Made by a program: the position numbers and the translations under genes. A stretch of DNA of 24,947 nucleotides from contig DIRK01000018.1 of assembly GCA_002427535.1 (NCBI GenBank), positions 1-24,947 on the forward strand, written 5' to 3'. Source of the stretch: Mageeibacillus sp. UBA5438 (GTDB lineage Bacteria > Bacillota > Clostridia > Saccharofermentanales > DTU023). Under the pieces are notes generated by a model, which was given only the letters and a program-made list of their open reading frames with translations, did no database searches and was not told the origin of the DNA. Of the stretch, positions 6,544-15,131 are shown in pieces. The stretch's first letter is position 1; each line of letters begins with the position of its first letter.

Positions 6544-7639
6544 CTTGGTTGCCTCCTCTCGTCTTGGACAGCGCATACAGGATGATGCCGTTCGAGATGA
6601 TGATGCGCAGCACTTCTGATAGAGTGCTGCCTGAAGGCATCAACTTCTTAATCACGGGAAGTGAAGTTGTGAGGATTCCCTGAAAGAGCAAGGCGCCGAG
6701 GATGACGTTTGTAATCGACGCACGCCGGGTCGTTGCGCCGCCGATCAGGATGGCGGCCACACACTGGAAGCCCATCATGAGCGGTGCGTTATAAAGCTGC
6801 AAAAATCCGAAGACCTGCGCGTACATGATGATGCCGATGGCACCTAACACGGTGGAAAGTACCGTGCCGAGAATCCGCATATTATCCACATTGATCGCGT
6901 TGGAGCGTGTAAAAAGTGTATTCTCCCCCGCGGCACTCATGGCAATGCCCGTCTTGCTTCTTAGAAACAGCCACATTAACAGGCATAAGAACAAGAAAAA
7001 CATAATGACGCCCATCGGGATGACCACACCGCCCAGTTCAAAGGCCATCCATCGAAGGGCCGTGGGGTGCGTTTGAGCGACTGCCGGGTTACTCATAAGG
7101 CCGCCGAAACTATCTTCCAGGTTAATCGTATTGCGCATGCCCTCGCCGGCAATCGGCCAGACAAGCGTACCTGATTTGAACGGCAGTGACAGCCACACGA
7201 TGTTGGCAAAGGCGATGGCCGAAAAGCCGACATAGGTCGACACGGTCATCTCCGATCCCTTGACGCGGTTTAGCAGTAAACCGTACACAAATCCCAGTAA
7301 GATGGCGATGGGGATGGCGATGAGCAACGAGAAACCCAGATCAGTCCACGGGCGGTTAGCACCATGGCGAAAGGACAATTCGATCGCCGTGGTACTCCCG
7401 ATGAGTCCGGCCACGATGCCCAGTGATACACCGAAGTTCAGTCCGATCCCGCTTTGCACCCCCGGTACCATGGCGAGGATCAGGATGCCGAACATCGACC
7501 AACGACGCAGCACATCGCTGAATACATCCGTCAATTTCAACCCCATGAACGGGGAAACGACGATCAAAAGGACAAAGAACAGCCCGATGATGATTCGAGG
7601 CCATCCGACACGCTGAATGATGTCTTTCATATTACGCAT
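6533..7639 (-). CDS. ABC transporter permease, RbsC/BPD_transp_2 type (first permease)
   Basis: This permease of 368 residues has about eight to ten predicted helices. Recognisable parts are GIGLNFGVSLG, the cytoplasmic turn RVKGSEMTVSTYVGFSA, the segment SKTGIAMSAAGEN (usual site of contact with the ATPase), and AILIGGATTRRAS. The ATG at 7639 is chosen because GAGGAGG is 6 bases upstream, within the last codons of the ATPase gene, so the two genes overlap by 8 bases and are translationally coupled. The family imports pentoses, autoinducer-2 or nucleosides; which one cannot be read here. Two unlike permeases plus one fused double ATPase is an arrangement seen for BmpA-type nucleoside importers as well as for some sugar importers. 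Confidence 0.9.
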   Translation of the reverse strand: MRNMKDIIQRVGWPRIIIGLFFVLLIVVSPFMGLKLTDVFSDVLRRWSMFGILILAMVPGVQSGIGLNFGVSLGIVAGLIGSTTAIELSFRHGANRPWTDLGFSLLIAIPIAILLGFVYGLLLNRVKGSEMTVSTYVGFSAIAFANIVWLSLPFKSGTLVWPIAGEGMRNTINLEDSFGGLMSNPAVAQTHPTALRWMAFELGGVVIPMGVIMFFLFLCLLMWLFLRSKTGIAMSAAGENTLFTRSNAINVDNMRILGTVLSTVLGAIGIIMYAQVFGFLQLYNAPLMMGFQCVAAILIGGATTRRASITNVILGALLFQGILTTSLPVIKKLMPSGSTLSEVLRIIISNGIILYALSKTRGGNQVEK

Positions 7640-9245
7640 GGGCGACCTCCTCTTCGATATCCGTGACGGACATGCCGGCCATGGCAAGACCGAAAGCGGC
7701 GTCAGAAGCGTCAGGCGGCAAAATCTCTGACACCTTACCTTCCGCGACGATCGCAATGCGGCTGCAGACCGAGCGCAGTTCCACAAGCTCTGAGCTGATA
7801 ATAATGATGGTCATATCTTCTTCAAGGTTCATTTTGACCAAATGTTCAAGCACAAGCTTCTTTGCGCCGATATCAATTCCCCGCGTAGGCTCTGCCACGA
7901 TGAGTATTTTGGGATTCATAGTCAAGGCACGCGCGAGGCAAACTTTTTGCTGGTTGCCGCCGGACAGACTTCCGCTTTTTTGCTGCGGGCCGGTACAGCG
8001 TATATCGAGCAGCTCAATCATGTTGAGTGCGTGTTCTTTTGATTTTTTGCGGTTCAACAGGGAGAAAGGTCCCCATTTTCTTAAAAATCCGTTATGGATC
8101 TGCATGGACGAGAAAATAATGTTTCGTTCAATGGATTCACCCAAAAGCAAACCCACCCCTCGCCGATCTTCAGAGACAAAGGCAACCTCGTGGCGCAGGG
8201 CGTCGCCCAAGCGCTCCAAACGAAGTTTTTCGCCAAAGATCTTGACTTCCCCCTCCGCGGGGAATAGCCCCATAATGCCGTTTATGATGCCGATTTTCCC
8301 TTGACCTGCTAATCCGCCAAAACCGAAAATCTCACCTTTTTGAATACAGACATCCATATTCTTAACTTGTTCGCCCGGCATGGCGACAGAAAAACCATTG
8401 AGCTCGAGTGCGACCTCGTCCGTGGCGCATTCTGCCCTGGTATCGGTGACATCGACCAGGCGTTCGACTTTTCTTCCGATCATTTTGCCTGCGATTTCGA
8501 CGACCGTCATGTCTTTAGTCATGGCGCGTTCGATCAGCTCGCCATCTCGCAAAATGGTAAGACTGTCCGCGATCGTCAACACTTCGTCAAGCCGGTGCGT
8601 GATGAAGATGATGGCAATCCCTTGTTCTGCGATCAGTTTCATGATGTCAAGCAGGCGATCGGCTTCACTTTCGGTCAATACAGCGGTCGGTTCATCAAAG
8701 ACTAAAAGGCGTATGCCTGTTTTATCAATTTCACGCGCAATCTCGACAAATTGTTTGTAGCCGATCGGAAGGCCGGCGACTTTCACATAATCCTCGATAT
8801 TCATGCCGATGCGCGATAAGGCTTTGCGAGCATCACGGCTCATCGCCTTGCGATCCAGTATATCCATGGAGGTTCCCAAAAAGCGCGACAGGAAGGTCGG
8901 GCGTCCGATCTCTCGTCCCACTTTAATGTTTTCCGTGATGGTAAAGTCGGGGATCAGCATAAACTCCTGATGGACCATGCCGATTCCGTAGTCCATCGCC
9001 TCATGGGGATTAGCGATGTTGACCTTCTCACCTGCGATTTCAACCGTTCCTTTAAAACCGCCGGTCGTGTGGATCACGGGCATGCCGAAAAGTATATTCA
9101 TGAGCGTCGATTTCCCCGCGCCGTTTTCACCGACAAGCGCGTGGATTTCACCCGGCTTCACCTCCAGATCGACTTCATGTAAAACCTGATTGCCGTAATA
9201 CTCCTTACTTATCCCTTTCATGGATAAAACAGGTGGCCCATCCAT
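7632..9245 (-). CDS. ABC transporter ATPase with two fused cassettes (RbsA-like)
   Basis: This 537-residue protein has two ABC cassettes in tandem. Cassette 1: Walker A GENGAGKST (39-47), signature region LPIGYKQ (159-165), Walker B ending in DEPTA (184-188), H-loop His217. Cassette 2: degenerate Walker A GLAGQGKIG (311-319), canonical signature LSGGNQQK (427-434), AEPT (451-454) in place of DEPT, and Ser where the H-loop His should be. The complete Walker A of cassette 1 therefore faces the good signature of cassette 2, giving one working ATP site and one degenerate site, as is common in this family. The start at 9245 follows AAAGGAG by 8 bases; an in-frame ATG 30 bases upstream lacks a site. 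It energises import of an unknown sugar or nucleoside-like substrate. Confidence 0.93.
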   Translation of the reverse strand: MDGPPVLSMKGISKEYYGNQVLHEVDLEVKPGEIHALVGENGAGKSTLMNILFGMPVIHTTGGFKGTVEIAGEKVNIANPHEAMDYGIGMVHQEFMLIPDFTITENIKVGREIGRPTFLSRFLGTSMDILDRKAMSRDARKALSRIGMNIEDYVKVAGLPIGYKQFVEIAREIDKTGIRLLVFDEPTAVLTESEADRLLDIMKLIAEQGIAIIFITHRLDEVLTIADSLTILRDGELIERAMTKDMTVVEIAGKMIGRKVERLVDVTDTRAECATDEVALELNGFSVAMPGEQVKNMDVCIQKGEIFGFGGLAGQGKIGIINGIMGLFPAEGEVKIFGEKLRLERLGDALRHEVAFVSEDRRGVGLLLGESIERNIIFSSMQIHNGFLRKWGPFSLLNRKKSKEHALNMIELLDIRCTGPQQKSGSLSGGNQQKVCLARALTMNPKILIVAEPTRGIDIGAKKLVLEHLVKMNLEEDMTIIIISSELVELRSVCSRIAIVAEGKVSEILPPDASDAAFGLAMAGMSVTDIEEEVAHA

Positions 9246-9365
9246 ATTACGTTCTCCTTTGATTTCTGTTTCCAAAAAAGCGCACCGACCCCGACGGGAG
9301 CCGGCGCGCTCAATTTTTCAGCTCAGCATGATTCAGCAACTAAGCTTTTAATCACACGCGCCCTA

Positions 9366-10586
9366 TCATTCGATCGGCTTGCTGAAATCGACGAAGGGAG
9401 CAAGGAGCAGATAGAAGTTCTCAAGCTCAACTCCGTCGCCTGTCACGTAGTTCGTGATCTTGATGTCGCTTACGTTGTATTCTTTCGCGGCTTTTTCAAT
9501 CGCACGGGCAAACGCCGCGGGATCGTGACGATCCGTGAAGACGCCTTCGCAGTACTCAATCGCGTACTCGACACCGGCACCCACCATCAGCATGTTGACG
9601 GGGACGCCCCATGTGGACATGCGGCCTTCCTGGTCATGTTCCATCAGCTTTTCACGGATTGACTCGAGCATGTATTTAACGTCACCTTCATGGCCGGTCA
9701 CGTCAATGTTAAGCGCCGCGGGATAGGCGTGGTAGGGGCTCGGGCAGCACTGCTGCGGGTAAACGCCGCCGCCTTTCATGACTTCGCGGATCAGGGGCTC
9801 TTGCAGACCGCAGTTGGTTGAGAAGAACGCCGTATCTTTGCCCAATTCGGCCAGCTTTTTCGGGACATCTTCCACGATAAACTGCTGCGCCCCGGAGATA
9901 CCGGCATCACCGGTCGGGTCGGGTGCTTCAACGTCCATGAATTCGATACCGAGCGTTTCGCAGGTCTCGATCATGATCTGACGGCGTGCTGAGATGGTCT
10001 CATAGCCGAGGTGACGCGGGAATGAATAGTGCAAGAGGCGTGTTGCGCCCATGCGAGCCGCTTCGGTCGGGATGGTGACACCCATGGACAGCTCGTCCAC
10101 GAGCATGTTGATGTCAGCTTTTGCGGACATGACATCCGGTGGTTCGGCGCAGACACCCGTGATAAACAGCATGTCGGGGCGTGTCTCGCGCACTTTGTCG
10201 ATGGCGGCAGCAGCGCCCGGGACGGCCTGAACGAAGACAATCGCCTTCACTTTTTCGTCTGACGCAAGCTGCAGTACACCCTGGATGACCTGCTCAACTT
10301 CCGATGGGAAGTTATCGGGGTAGGTCGCTGTAACGATCATGTCGCCATAACGCTCCTTGATCTTCTTAGCGGCCTGATACTCTTCCTCACCTTGAGAGAC
10401 GGTCCCCGTGTAGATCGCGATTTTGTAATCGTCTGCCGGTTCCGGCGCGGGTTCAGTCTCACCCGATTCTACCGGAGGTGCTTCTGTCTTGGTGGGATCT
10501 GTCGGCGCGGGTCCTTCGCCTCGGCAGGCCACGACCGCGAAGATCATCATCACCGCCAGTAACGCCACGAGAATTTTCTTTGTCAT
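9366..10586 (-). CDS. Substrate-binding lipoprotein of the ABC importer (probable DUF3798 family)
   Basis: This 406-residue protein starts with a lipoprotein signal: positive MTKK, a hydrophobic core and the lipobox VVAC with Cys21 as the lipid anchor. A Pro/Thr/Glu-rich tether of about 30 residues follows. The mature part opens with YKIAIYTGTVSQGEEEY and has alternating beta/alpha segments like a periplasmic-binding-protein fold; I believe this is the uncharacterised DUF3798 family, from memory of its TGTVSQ opening. A Cys-Cys pair occurs in YPQQCCPSPYHAYP. It is the first gene of the importer operon, preceded by GGAGGAAG, and the 120 bases before the ATPase gene may let it be made in excess. 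It should bind the substrate outside the membrane; the ligand is unknown. Confidence 0.82.
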   Translation of the reverse strand: MTKKILVALLAVMMIFAVVACRGEGPAPTDPTKTEAPPVESGETEPAPEPADDYKIAIYTGTVSQGEEEYQAAKKIKERYGDMIVTATYPDNFPSEVEQVIQGVLQLASDEKVKAIVFVQAVPGAAAAIDKVRETRPDMLFITGVCAEPPDVMSAKADINMLVDELSMGVTIPTEAARMGATRLLHYSFPRHLGYETISARRQIMIETCETLGIEFMDVEAPDPTGDAGISGAQQFIVEDVPKKLAELGKDTAFFSTNCGLQEPLIREVMKGGGVYPQQCCPSPYHAYPAALNIDVTGHEGDVKYMLESIREKLMEHDQEGRMSTWGVPVNMLMVGAGVEYAIEYCEGVFTDRHDPAAFARAIEKAAKEYNVSDIKITNYVTGDGVELENFYLLLAPFVDFSKPIE

Positions 10587-10686
10587 AAATCTTCCTCCAA
10601 TTGTTGTTCATCCATGTCCGGATGACCGTATTCTTTTGGTTTGCCCAAAAGAGAGTTCCGCTAAAGCGGGCGGACAAAGTGGAAAT

Positions 10687-10713
10687 ACACTTCTCACAGA
10701 AATTGAGAAGTGT
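10687..10713. repeat. 10-bp inverted repeat at the importer transcription start
   Basis: ACACTTCTCA (10687-10696) is the perfect complement of TGAGAAGTGT (10704-10713), with a 7-base spacer. It begins about 5 bases after the -10 element, so it is either a repressor operator or a hairpin at the 5' end of the mRNA. No U run follows in either direction, so it is not a terminator. Confidence 0.65.
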
Positions 10714-10717
10714 GTTA

Positions 10718-10746
10718 ATCATAAATATTCAAAGAAACTTTGTCAA
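10718..10746 (-). promoter_or_regulatory. Near-consensus sigma-A promoter of the importer operon
   Basis: Reading leftward, a perfect TTGACA (10741-10746), a 17-base spacer and TATGAT (10718-10723) lie about 125 bases before the lipoprotein start. This is the strongest promoter match in the window. Confidence 0.8.
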
Positions 10747-10772
10747 CAAGATTGTGCTGTATATGTTGACAA
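10740..10772. repeat. 8-bp inverted repeat spanning the -35 of the importer promoter
   Basis: TTGTCAAC (10740-10747) and GTTGACAA (10765-10772) are perfect inverted copies 17 bases apart. One arm contains the -35 hexamer, so a dimer bound here would compete with RNA polymerase. No regulator gene is adjacent. Confidence 0.5.
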
Positions 10773-10998
10773 ATATTCCACATATTCGTCAAATTCTATT
10801 CTCATCTGCACCATTAATGGCATTATGCACTAAAATATCAATTAGCAAATAAGACAATACAGCATACAAGCATAATGTGGTATTGACGCAAGTTAGATGA
10901 CCCCTGGAATCACGGTGTTCCGGAATTTAATTGAAATGTGACTATCGTATAAATATCATGATTATGCGATTACCGTATGTATAAACAAAGATATTGCC

Positions 10999-12351
10999 TT
11001 ACTTGGCGATTTGGTCAAAGCCCGTAAGCCATGTCTGGTTTGACGTACCGAACATATAGTTCAATACGAGCGCGTCCGTGATCCCGTTATCTTTGACCAA
11101 GGTCGGAAGGCTTCTTACGTAGTAGCGGGGATCGACGACATAAATCTCTTCAAAATGGTTGGCGAGGTAGGGCACAAAGGCATTTCCGAACGAGTCCTTC
11201 ACCAAAAGGATTTTTCGGCCGTTCTTGTGATTGGTTTCAATCTTCAAAAGCGCCCGGTCGCCACCTGAGAAGTTTAGGTAGCTGTTGCCGCCCTTGATGC
11301 GTTCGTCATTCAGGCGAATTTTATAGGATGACGTCATCTCACTACTGTCCCAGGCGGTCGCTGTGTACTCAGCATTCGGGCGCCAACCTTCTGTGGTGTC
11401 GGGGTTGTTTTTCAAGACCTCGTCTTTTGACACTCGGTACAAGGAACCCAGGTAGGTGCCTTCCAACTCATAGTGTTCCATCGCCTCAAGCGGCAAGGGG
11501 TCAAGGCCTGCTGACTCACAAAAAGCGACATAAGCATAATAAGCGCCAAGGCCCGTCCAATGGTGATCCGTGCGGTAATAGATGTACTGATCACGATGGA
11601 AAAGCAGTTGGTCATAGGCATTGACCGTGCGGATATTGGCGTCAAGCGCGTCATTCACGATACCAATGCACATGATTTGAGACGAATAACCTGCGTGGTG
11701 TTCGTCAGGCGCAAAAAGCTCAATAGCTGTCGGCGCGATGAGGCTGTAGAGTTGCGTACCCTCACCTAGTTTTTGATCGAAGGCGTTCAAACGTTCGGCG
11801 TAGGCCTTAAGTTTATCTTCATTGCCGTAGTAGCGCTCCATCGCCCGTTTGTTAATAATCAAAAGCAGTTTGGTGGAAATGACCTCCTCATCGGGCGCCA
11901 AAGGCGGCGGCGTGGGAGGGGAGGTCGGCTCTGTGGGGTTTTCTGTTTCAGTCACGTCCGGGTCGTCACTTTGGGAGGGCACCGGATCGGTCGCGGGCGG
12001 TTCGGTGGGTTCAGGCTCCTCCGGCAGATTTGAACCTTCCTCATCGGGGATCAGGTAAATGGCCATCCCATCGGCGTTCAGGTTCGGGTAGGCGAGTTTA
12101 CGCCAAGTTTTGCCGGAGCTTATGAAGGATTCGCGAAAGGGGAACTGATCGCTGTACCATTTTTCGATTTTAACCGCCTGTTCTCCCGTAAGCGCGTCCG
12201 CATAACTGAGTTCCGGGAATCGGCTGAGCCGGCGCCCCTCATCTTCCGAAATATCCTGTTCGGGCAAAATAAGGTGCAGGACCCCGATCACAAGAAGCGT
12301 GACAAGGAAACTTACGATGAGGATGGTCTGGTTCTTCTGGCGTGTCGGCAT
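10999..12351 (-). CDS. DHHW/AlgX-like membrane-anchored SGNH-type protein (O-acetylation partner)
   Basis: This 450-residue protein has an N-terminal membrane anchor (about residues 8-28) and an extracytoplasmic domain. The motif YRTDHHWTGLGAYY contains the DHHW signature (262-265) of the family related to AlgJ/AlgX acetyltransferases, and DSFGNAFVPYL near the C-terminus fits the SGNH Ser block. Such proteins act outside the membrane with an MBOAT protein to acetylate a cell-surface polymer, and the MBOAT gene lies 15 bases upstream. Oddity: a low-complexity Pro/Thr/Glu/Asp linker of about 54 residues (103-156) sits inside the globular region, between the FPFRESF segment and the catalytic half. 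The polymer substrate is unknown. TAGGAAC precedes the ATG. Confidence 0.86.
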   Translation of the reverse strand: MPTRQKNQTILIVSFLVTLLVIGVLHLILPEQDISEDEGRRLSRFPELSYADALTGEQAVKIEKWYSDQFPFRESFISSGKTWRKLAYPNLNADGMAIYLIPDEEGSNLPEEPEPTEPPATDPVPSQSDDPDVTETENPTEPTSPPTPPPLAPDEEVISTKLLLIINKRAMERYYGNEDKLKAYAERLNAFDQKLGEGTQLYSLIAPTAIELFAPDEHHAGYSSQIMCIGIVNDALDANIRTVNAYDQLLFHRDQYIYYRTDHHWTGLGAYYAYVAFCESAGLDPLPLEAMEHYELEGTYLGSLYRVSKDEVLKNNPDTTEGWRPNAEYTATAWDSSEMTSSYKIRLNDERIKGGNSYLNFSGGDRALLKIETNHKNGRKILLVKDSFGNAFVPYLANHFEEIYVVDPRYYVRSLPTLVKDNGITDALVLNYMFGTSNQTWLTGFDQIAK

Positions 12352-12366
12352 GGCGTGTTCCTATCG

Positions 12367-13779
12367 TTAAAAACGGAAATATAAAAACGGATTGTAGCTC
12401 GAGGCTACAAGGGAAGCGGAGGTCAATAAAAGCAGAAAAAGGACGCCGGCGGTTTGCAAAAATCCGCCTACAGGTGAAGATTCAAGCTGCCTTAAGGGGC
12501 GTTTGAAACGGTCTTTGAACCAAGGCAGAAGCGGGGTGGCGAAAATAAAGGCTAAAAGAATGAAAACGAGATGCTGCTTCCACAGTATTTTGGCCTCAAT
12601 GTCCAAAAAGCCCGCAAGTCCCGGCGCAAATATTCTTTTCCAGTACGTGAGCAAGCGGCCCATGCTCGTAAAGTAAAACAAACTCCATCCGACAAAGACG
12701 GCCAGCATGCTGCCGATATGCCCGATGACACGCGGGATTTTGCCCTGATAAGGCAAAATGAAAGCGCGCTCAAACAGGAGCAGGATGAAATAATAAAGGC
12801 CCCACAAAACAAAGTTCAGGCTTGCCCCGTGCCAAAGGCCGGTCAAAAACCACACGATGAAGGTGTTGCGTAGGCGATGATGTCGGTTGCCGCCCAGCGG
12901 GATATAGACATAGTCGCGAAAGAAGGTGCTCAGCGAGATATGCCAACGCCGCCAAAAGTCGGTGATTGTTCGGGCAATGTACGGGTATTGGAAGTTTTCG
13001 AGAAAATGGAATCCAAACATCGCCCCAAGTCCGATGGCCATGTCGGAATACCCTGAAAAATCAAAATAAATCTGAATCGTAAACGCGATCATGCCTAAGA
13101 TGGCCGTGGCCGAGCTGATCTGCGCAAAATGCGTGGACTCCAAGCAGAGCTCCACAATTTCGCTCGCGTAGTTTGCGATCAAGACTTTTTTGGCTAAGCC
13201 GACAAGAAAACGCCCGATCCCGCCGCTCATTCCTGAGAGTGTGATTTTTCTTCTTAAAAGTTGCTGTTCAATGTCGGCGTAACGGACAATAGGTCCCGCG
13301 ATCAGCTGCGGGAACAGCGAGACATAAAGAAGAAATCGGGCAAATGAGCGCTGTATCTTGATTTCACCGCGATACAAATCAATGATGTAGGTGAGCGCCT
13401 GAAAGGTGTAAAAGGAGATTCCGATCGGCAATGAAATAGTGGGAACCGAGAGTTTGACGAAGGGAATCGTATTCAGGATTTCAACAATGAAGCCGGTGTA
13501 CTTAAAATAAACAAGACTTGAGAGCGCGATCACGATCGCGAGGACAAGGAATACTTTCTTTTGCCTTTTGGCTCGACTTCGGTGCATGAGGCGCCCGCAT
13601 ATCCAGATAATGAAGGCGGTAAAGATCATAAGGAGGACATAGATCGGTTCGCCCCAGGCGTAGAAAAAAAGCGATGCGATCAGCAATATCGCATTTTGCG
13701 CGCGTATGCTCGGCGTCAACCAAACTGCGACAAGGCAGAGCGGCAAAAACACGTAAAGAAAAATCAGCGACGAAAATAC
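12367..13779 (-). CDS. MBOAT-family O-acyltransferase (AlgI/DltB-like)
   Basis: This 470-residue protein with about 10-12 membrane helices has the usual AlgI length. It opens with VFSSLIFLYVFLPL and carries the MBOAT motifs SFYTFQALTYIIDLYRG (123-139), DFSGYSDMAIGLGAMFGF (241-258), DFWRRWHISLSTFFRDYVYI (275-294, His281) and GLWHGAS (His318, the conserved active-site His). It should pass an acyl group from the cytoplasmic donor across the membrane to the DHHW partner encoded just downstream. I use the ATG at 13779 (GGAGA 7 bases upstream) rather than a GTG 24 bases further out. It is probably in one operon with the DUF3810-like gene upstream (52 bases) and the DHHW gene. No dlt genes are near, so a polysaccharide or other wall polymer rather than teichoic acid is a fair guess. 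Confidence 0.93.
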   Translation of the reverse strand, partial: VFSSLIFLYVFLPLCLVAVWLTPSIRAQNAILLIASLFFYAWGEPIYVLLMIFTAFIIWICGRLMHRSRAKRQKKVFLVLAIVIALSSLVYFKYTGFIVEILNTIPFVKLSVPTISLPIGISFYTFQALTYIIDLYRGEIKIQRSFARFLLYVSLFPQLIAGPIVRYADIEQQLLRRKITLSGMSGGIGRFLVGLAKKVLIANYASEIVELCLESTHFAQISSATAILGMIAFTIQIYFDFSGYSDMAIGLGAMFGFHFLENFQYPYIARTITDFWRRWHISLSTFFRDYVYIPLGGNRHHRLRNTFIVWFLTGLWHGASLNFVLWGLYYFILLLFERAFILPYQGKIPRVIGHIGSMLAVFVGWSLFYFTSMGRLLTYWKRIFAPGLAGFLDIEAKILWKQHLVFILLAFIFATPLLPWFKDRFKRPLRQLESSPVGGFLQTAGVLFLLLLTSASLVASSYNPFLYFRF

Positions 13780-13831
13780 CATTGACGAATCTCCATGTTT
13801 CACATTCTATGCATTGCGCTTTAAATGTCAA

Positions 13832-14995
13832 CTATTGAAATAGTAGGAGTGCCTCTTCGGTCTCAAGCCAGGCCAAAAGGAGATCGACCACCCCGCCGTA
13901 GCTTTTGACGCCTTCTTCTTCCCGGTTAGCCTTCAGGTACTGGTCGTTGATGTTCTCGGACAGTTGGGCGATCGGCGTGTCAAAGGCTTTCCAATAACTG
14001 GATTCGGCTTCAAGGTCGCGGATAACAGCCGGGGAGAGCGATTCGCGATACACCAGATAATAACGCGAGGGATCTTCCTTCCATAATTTTCTTGCGATGC
14101 TTTTCCATGAAGAGATCAGTCCGGAGTACTGCCACACAGGTTCCGGATGGTACATGCAACTTAAAACAGCGGCAAAATCACAGTCGCCTTCGCGCGCAAA
14201 TCCTCGAGCATGGGCCATTTCATGGGCCGCGGTAACAGGGATCATGAAATCAGGCTGATCGATATGGACATTGGGTTCCACTAGAAGAGGCATGTAAAGA
14301 CCGACAATGTTCGTGTAGGACCAGTACCTTGACAATAAAACGCCTTTGGGTTTTGCCCGCACGCGACTTTGGAGCGCGGGATAGTGAGACGATGCCGCAT
14401 CCCAGCCTGATTCCGCCTCACGCCAAAGGGAGGGCAGGAAATGGATGACAAGCACACCGGACTCGTCCTCCCTAAGAGGATCTCTTACTTGAGACGCCGC
14501 TTTTCCTAAAATGCGCGCGGCATCCTCTAGCTCATCGACAGAATAGCGCCTGACCGAAAGATCCATCGCTTGCTGTAGGGGGGAGCGCGCATAGTTTAAA
14601 CCGTGTAAAAGTAAAAATAAAGATAAGAGGATGAAGACAACACCGAGCACCCAAAGGCACACCCGAAGGATCCGCCGGCCCCTATGTTCGTTTGTCTTGA
14701 CCAGGCGGATAATCGAATAGATAAAAAGCCCGATTAAGATGAATGGCCCGATGACCACGAAAGCTTCTGTGACTGAGAAGGGGAGAAGGCTTATAGGCCA
14801 GGTCCAAATGGATGCCAGTAATTCAAAAATATGGCGGCTGTAAAAATCAGCCACCGCGGGATTTTGGAAGGCAATCGCGCGAAAAAAAAGTAGGAGAAGA
14901 ACGATCAGCCCAGCGATACCGGCAAACAGAAGCGACGCCCGCAAAGAGGGACGGCTGTCGTTTTGTTTAATTTTTCTTATAGGATGTTCCGTCAT
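13832..14995 (-). CDS. Membrane zinc-metallopeptidase-like protein (probable DUF3810)
   Basis: This 387-residue protein has three membrane helices in its first third (about 20-40, 76-97, 110-131) and a C-terminal soluble part. HEMAH at 258-262 is a zinc-binding HExxH motif and Glu269 in AREGDCDFAA is a likely third ligand. This layout is that of DUF3810 proteins, whose function is unknown; the proteolytic activity is inferred from the motif. The start is uncertain: 14995 gives a short polar N-terminus ahead of the first helix with a weak AAAAGG upstream, while an in-frame ATG at 15052 would add 19 residues but has no ribosome site. It precedes the MBOAT and DHHW genes in the same direction, so it may work in the same envelope process. 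Confidence 0.8.
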   Translation of the reverse strand: MTEHPIRKIKQNDSRPSLRASLLFAGIAGLIVLLLLFFRAIAFQNPAVADFYSRHIFELLASIWTWPISLLPFSVTEAFVVIGPFILIGLFIYSIIRLVKTNEHRGRRILRVCLWVLGVVFILLSLFLLLHGLNYARSPLQQAMDLSVRRYSVDELEDAARILGKAASQVRDPLREDESGVLVIHFLPSLWREAESGWDAASSHYPALQSRVRAKPKGVLLSRYWSYTNIVGLYMPLLVEPNVHIDQPDFMIPVTAAHEMAHARGFAREGDCDFAAVLSCMYHPEPVWQYSGLISSWKSIARKLWKEDPSRYYLVYRESLSPAVIRDLEAESSYWKAFDTPIAQLSENINDQYLKANREEEGVKSYGGVVDLLLAWLETEEALLLFQ

Positions 14996-15131
14996 GGCCT
15001 TTTCTTTCAGATGAATAGGATTTATTGTCTCATAAGGGAAGCCATTCGTCATCTCTTGTTTCTGCTATGATAATCAGAGTCATTTGATTAACGGATTGTC
15101 GTCTCTAGCGCATAGGAAGAAAGGATTTATT

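Larger units (their letters stand above)
10587..10998. other. AT-rich regulatory region upstream of the importer operon
   Basis: No gene is visible in these 412 bases. The left half holds the importer promoter and two inverted repeats (listed separately) and a small CCGC/GCGG hairpin near 10662-10672. The right half, behind the DHHW gene, is AT-rich with scattered promoter-like hexamers and an imperfect palindrome around 10906-10921. I could not find a clear terminator for the DHHW transcript. Confidence 0.5.

Noticed and set aside
10904..10925. Terminator for the DHHW gene around an imperfect GGAA/TTCC palindrome
   Set aside because: The pairing leaves no proper loop and there is no U run; it may be chance.
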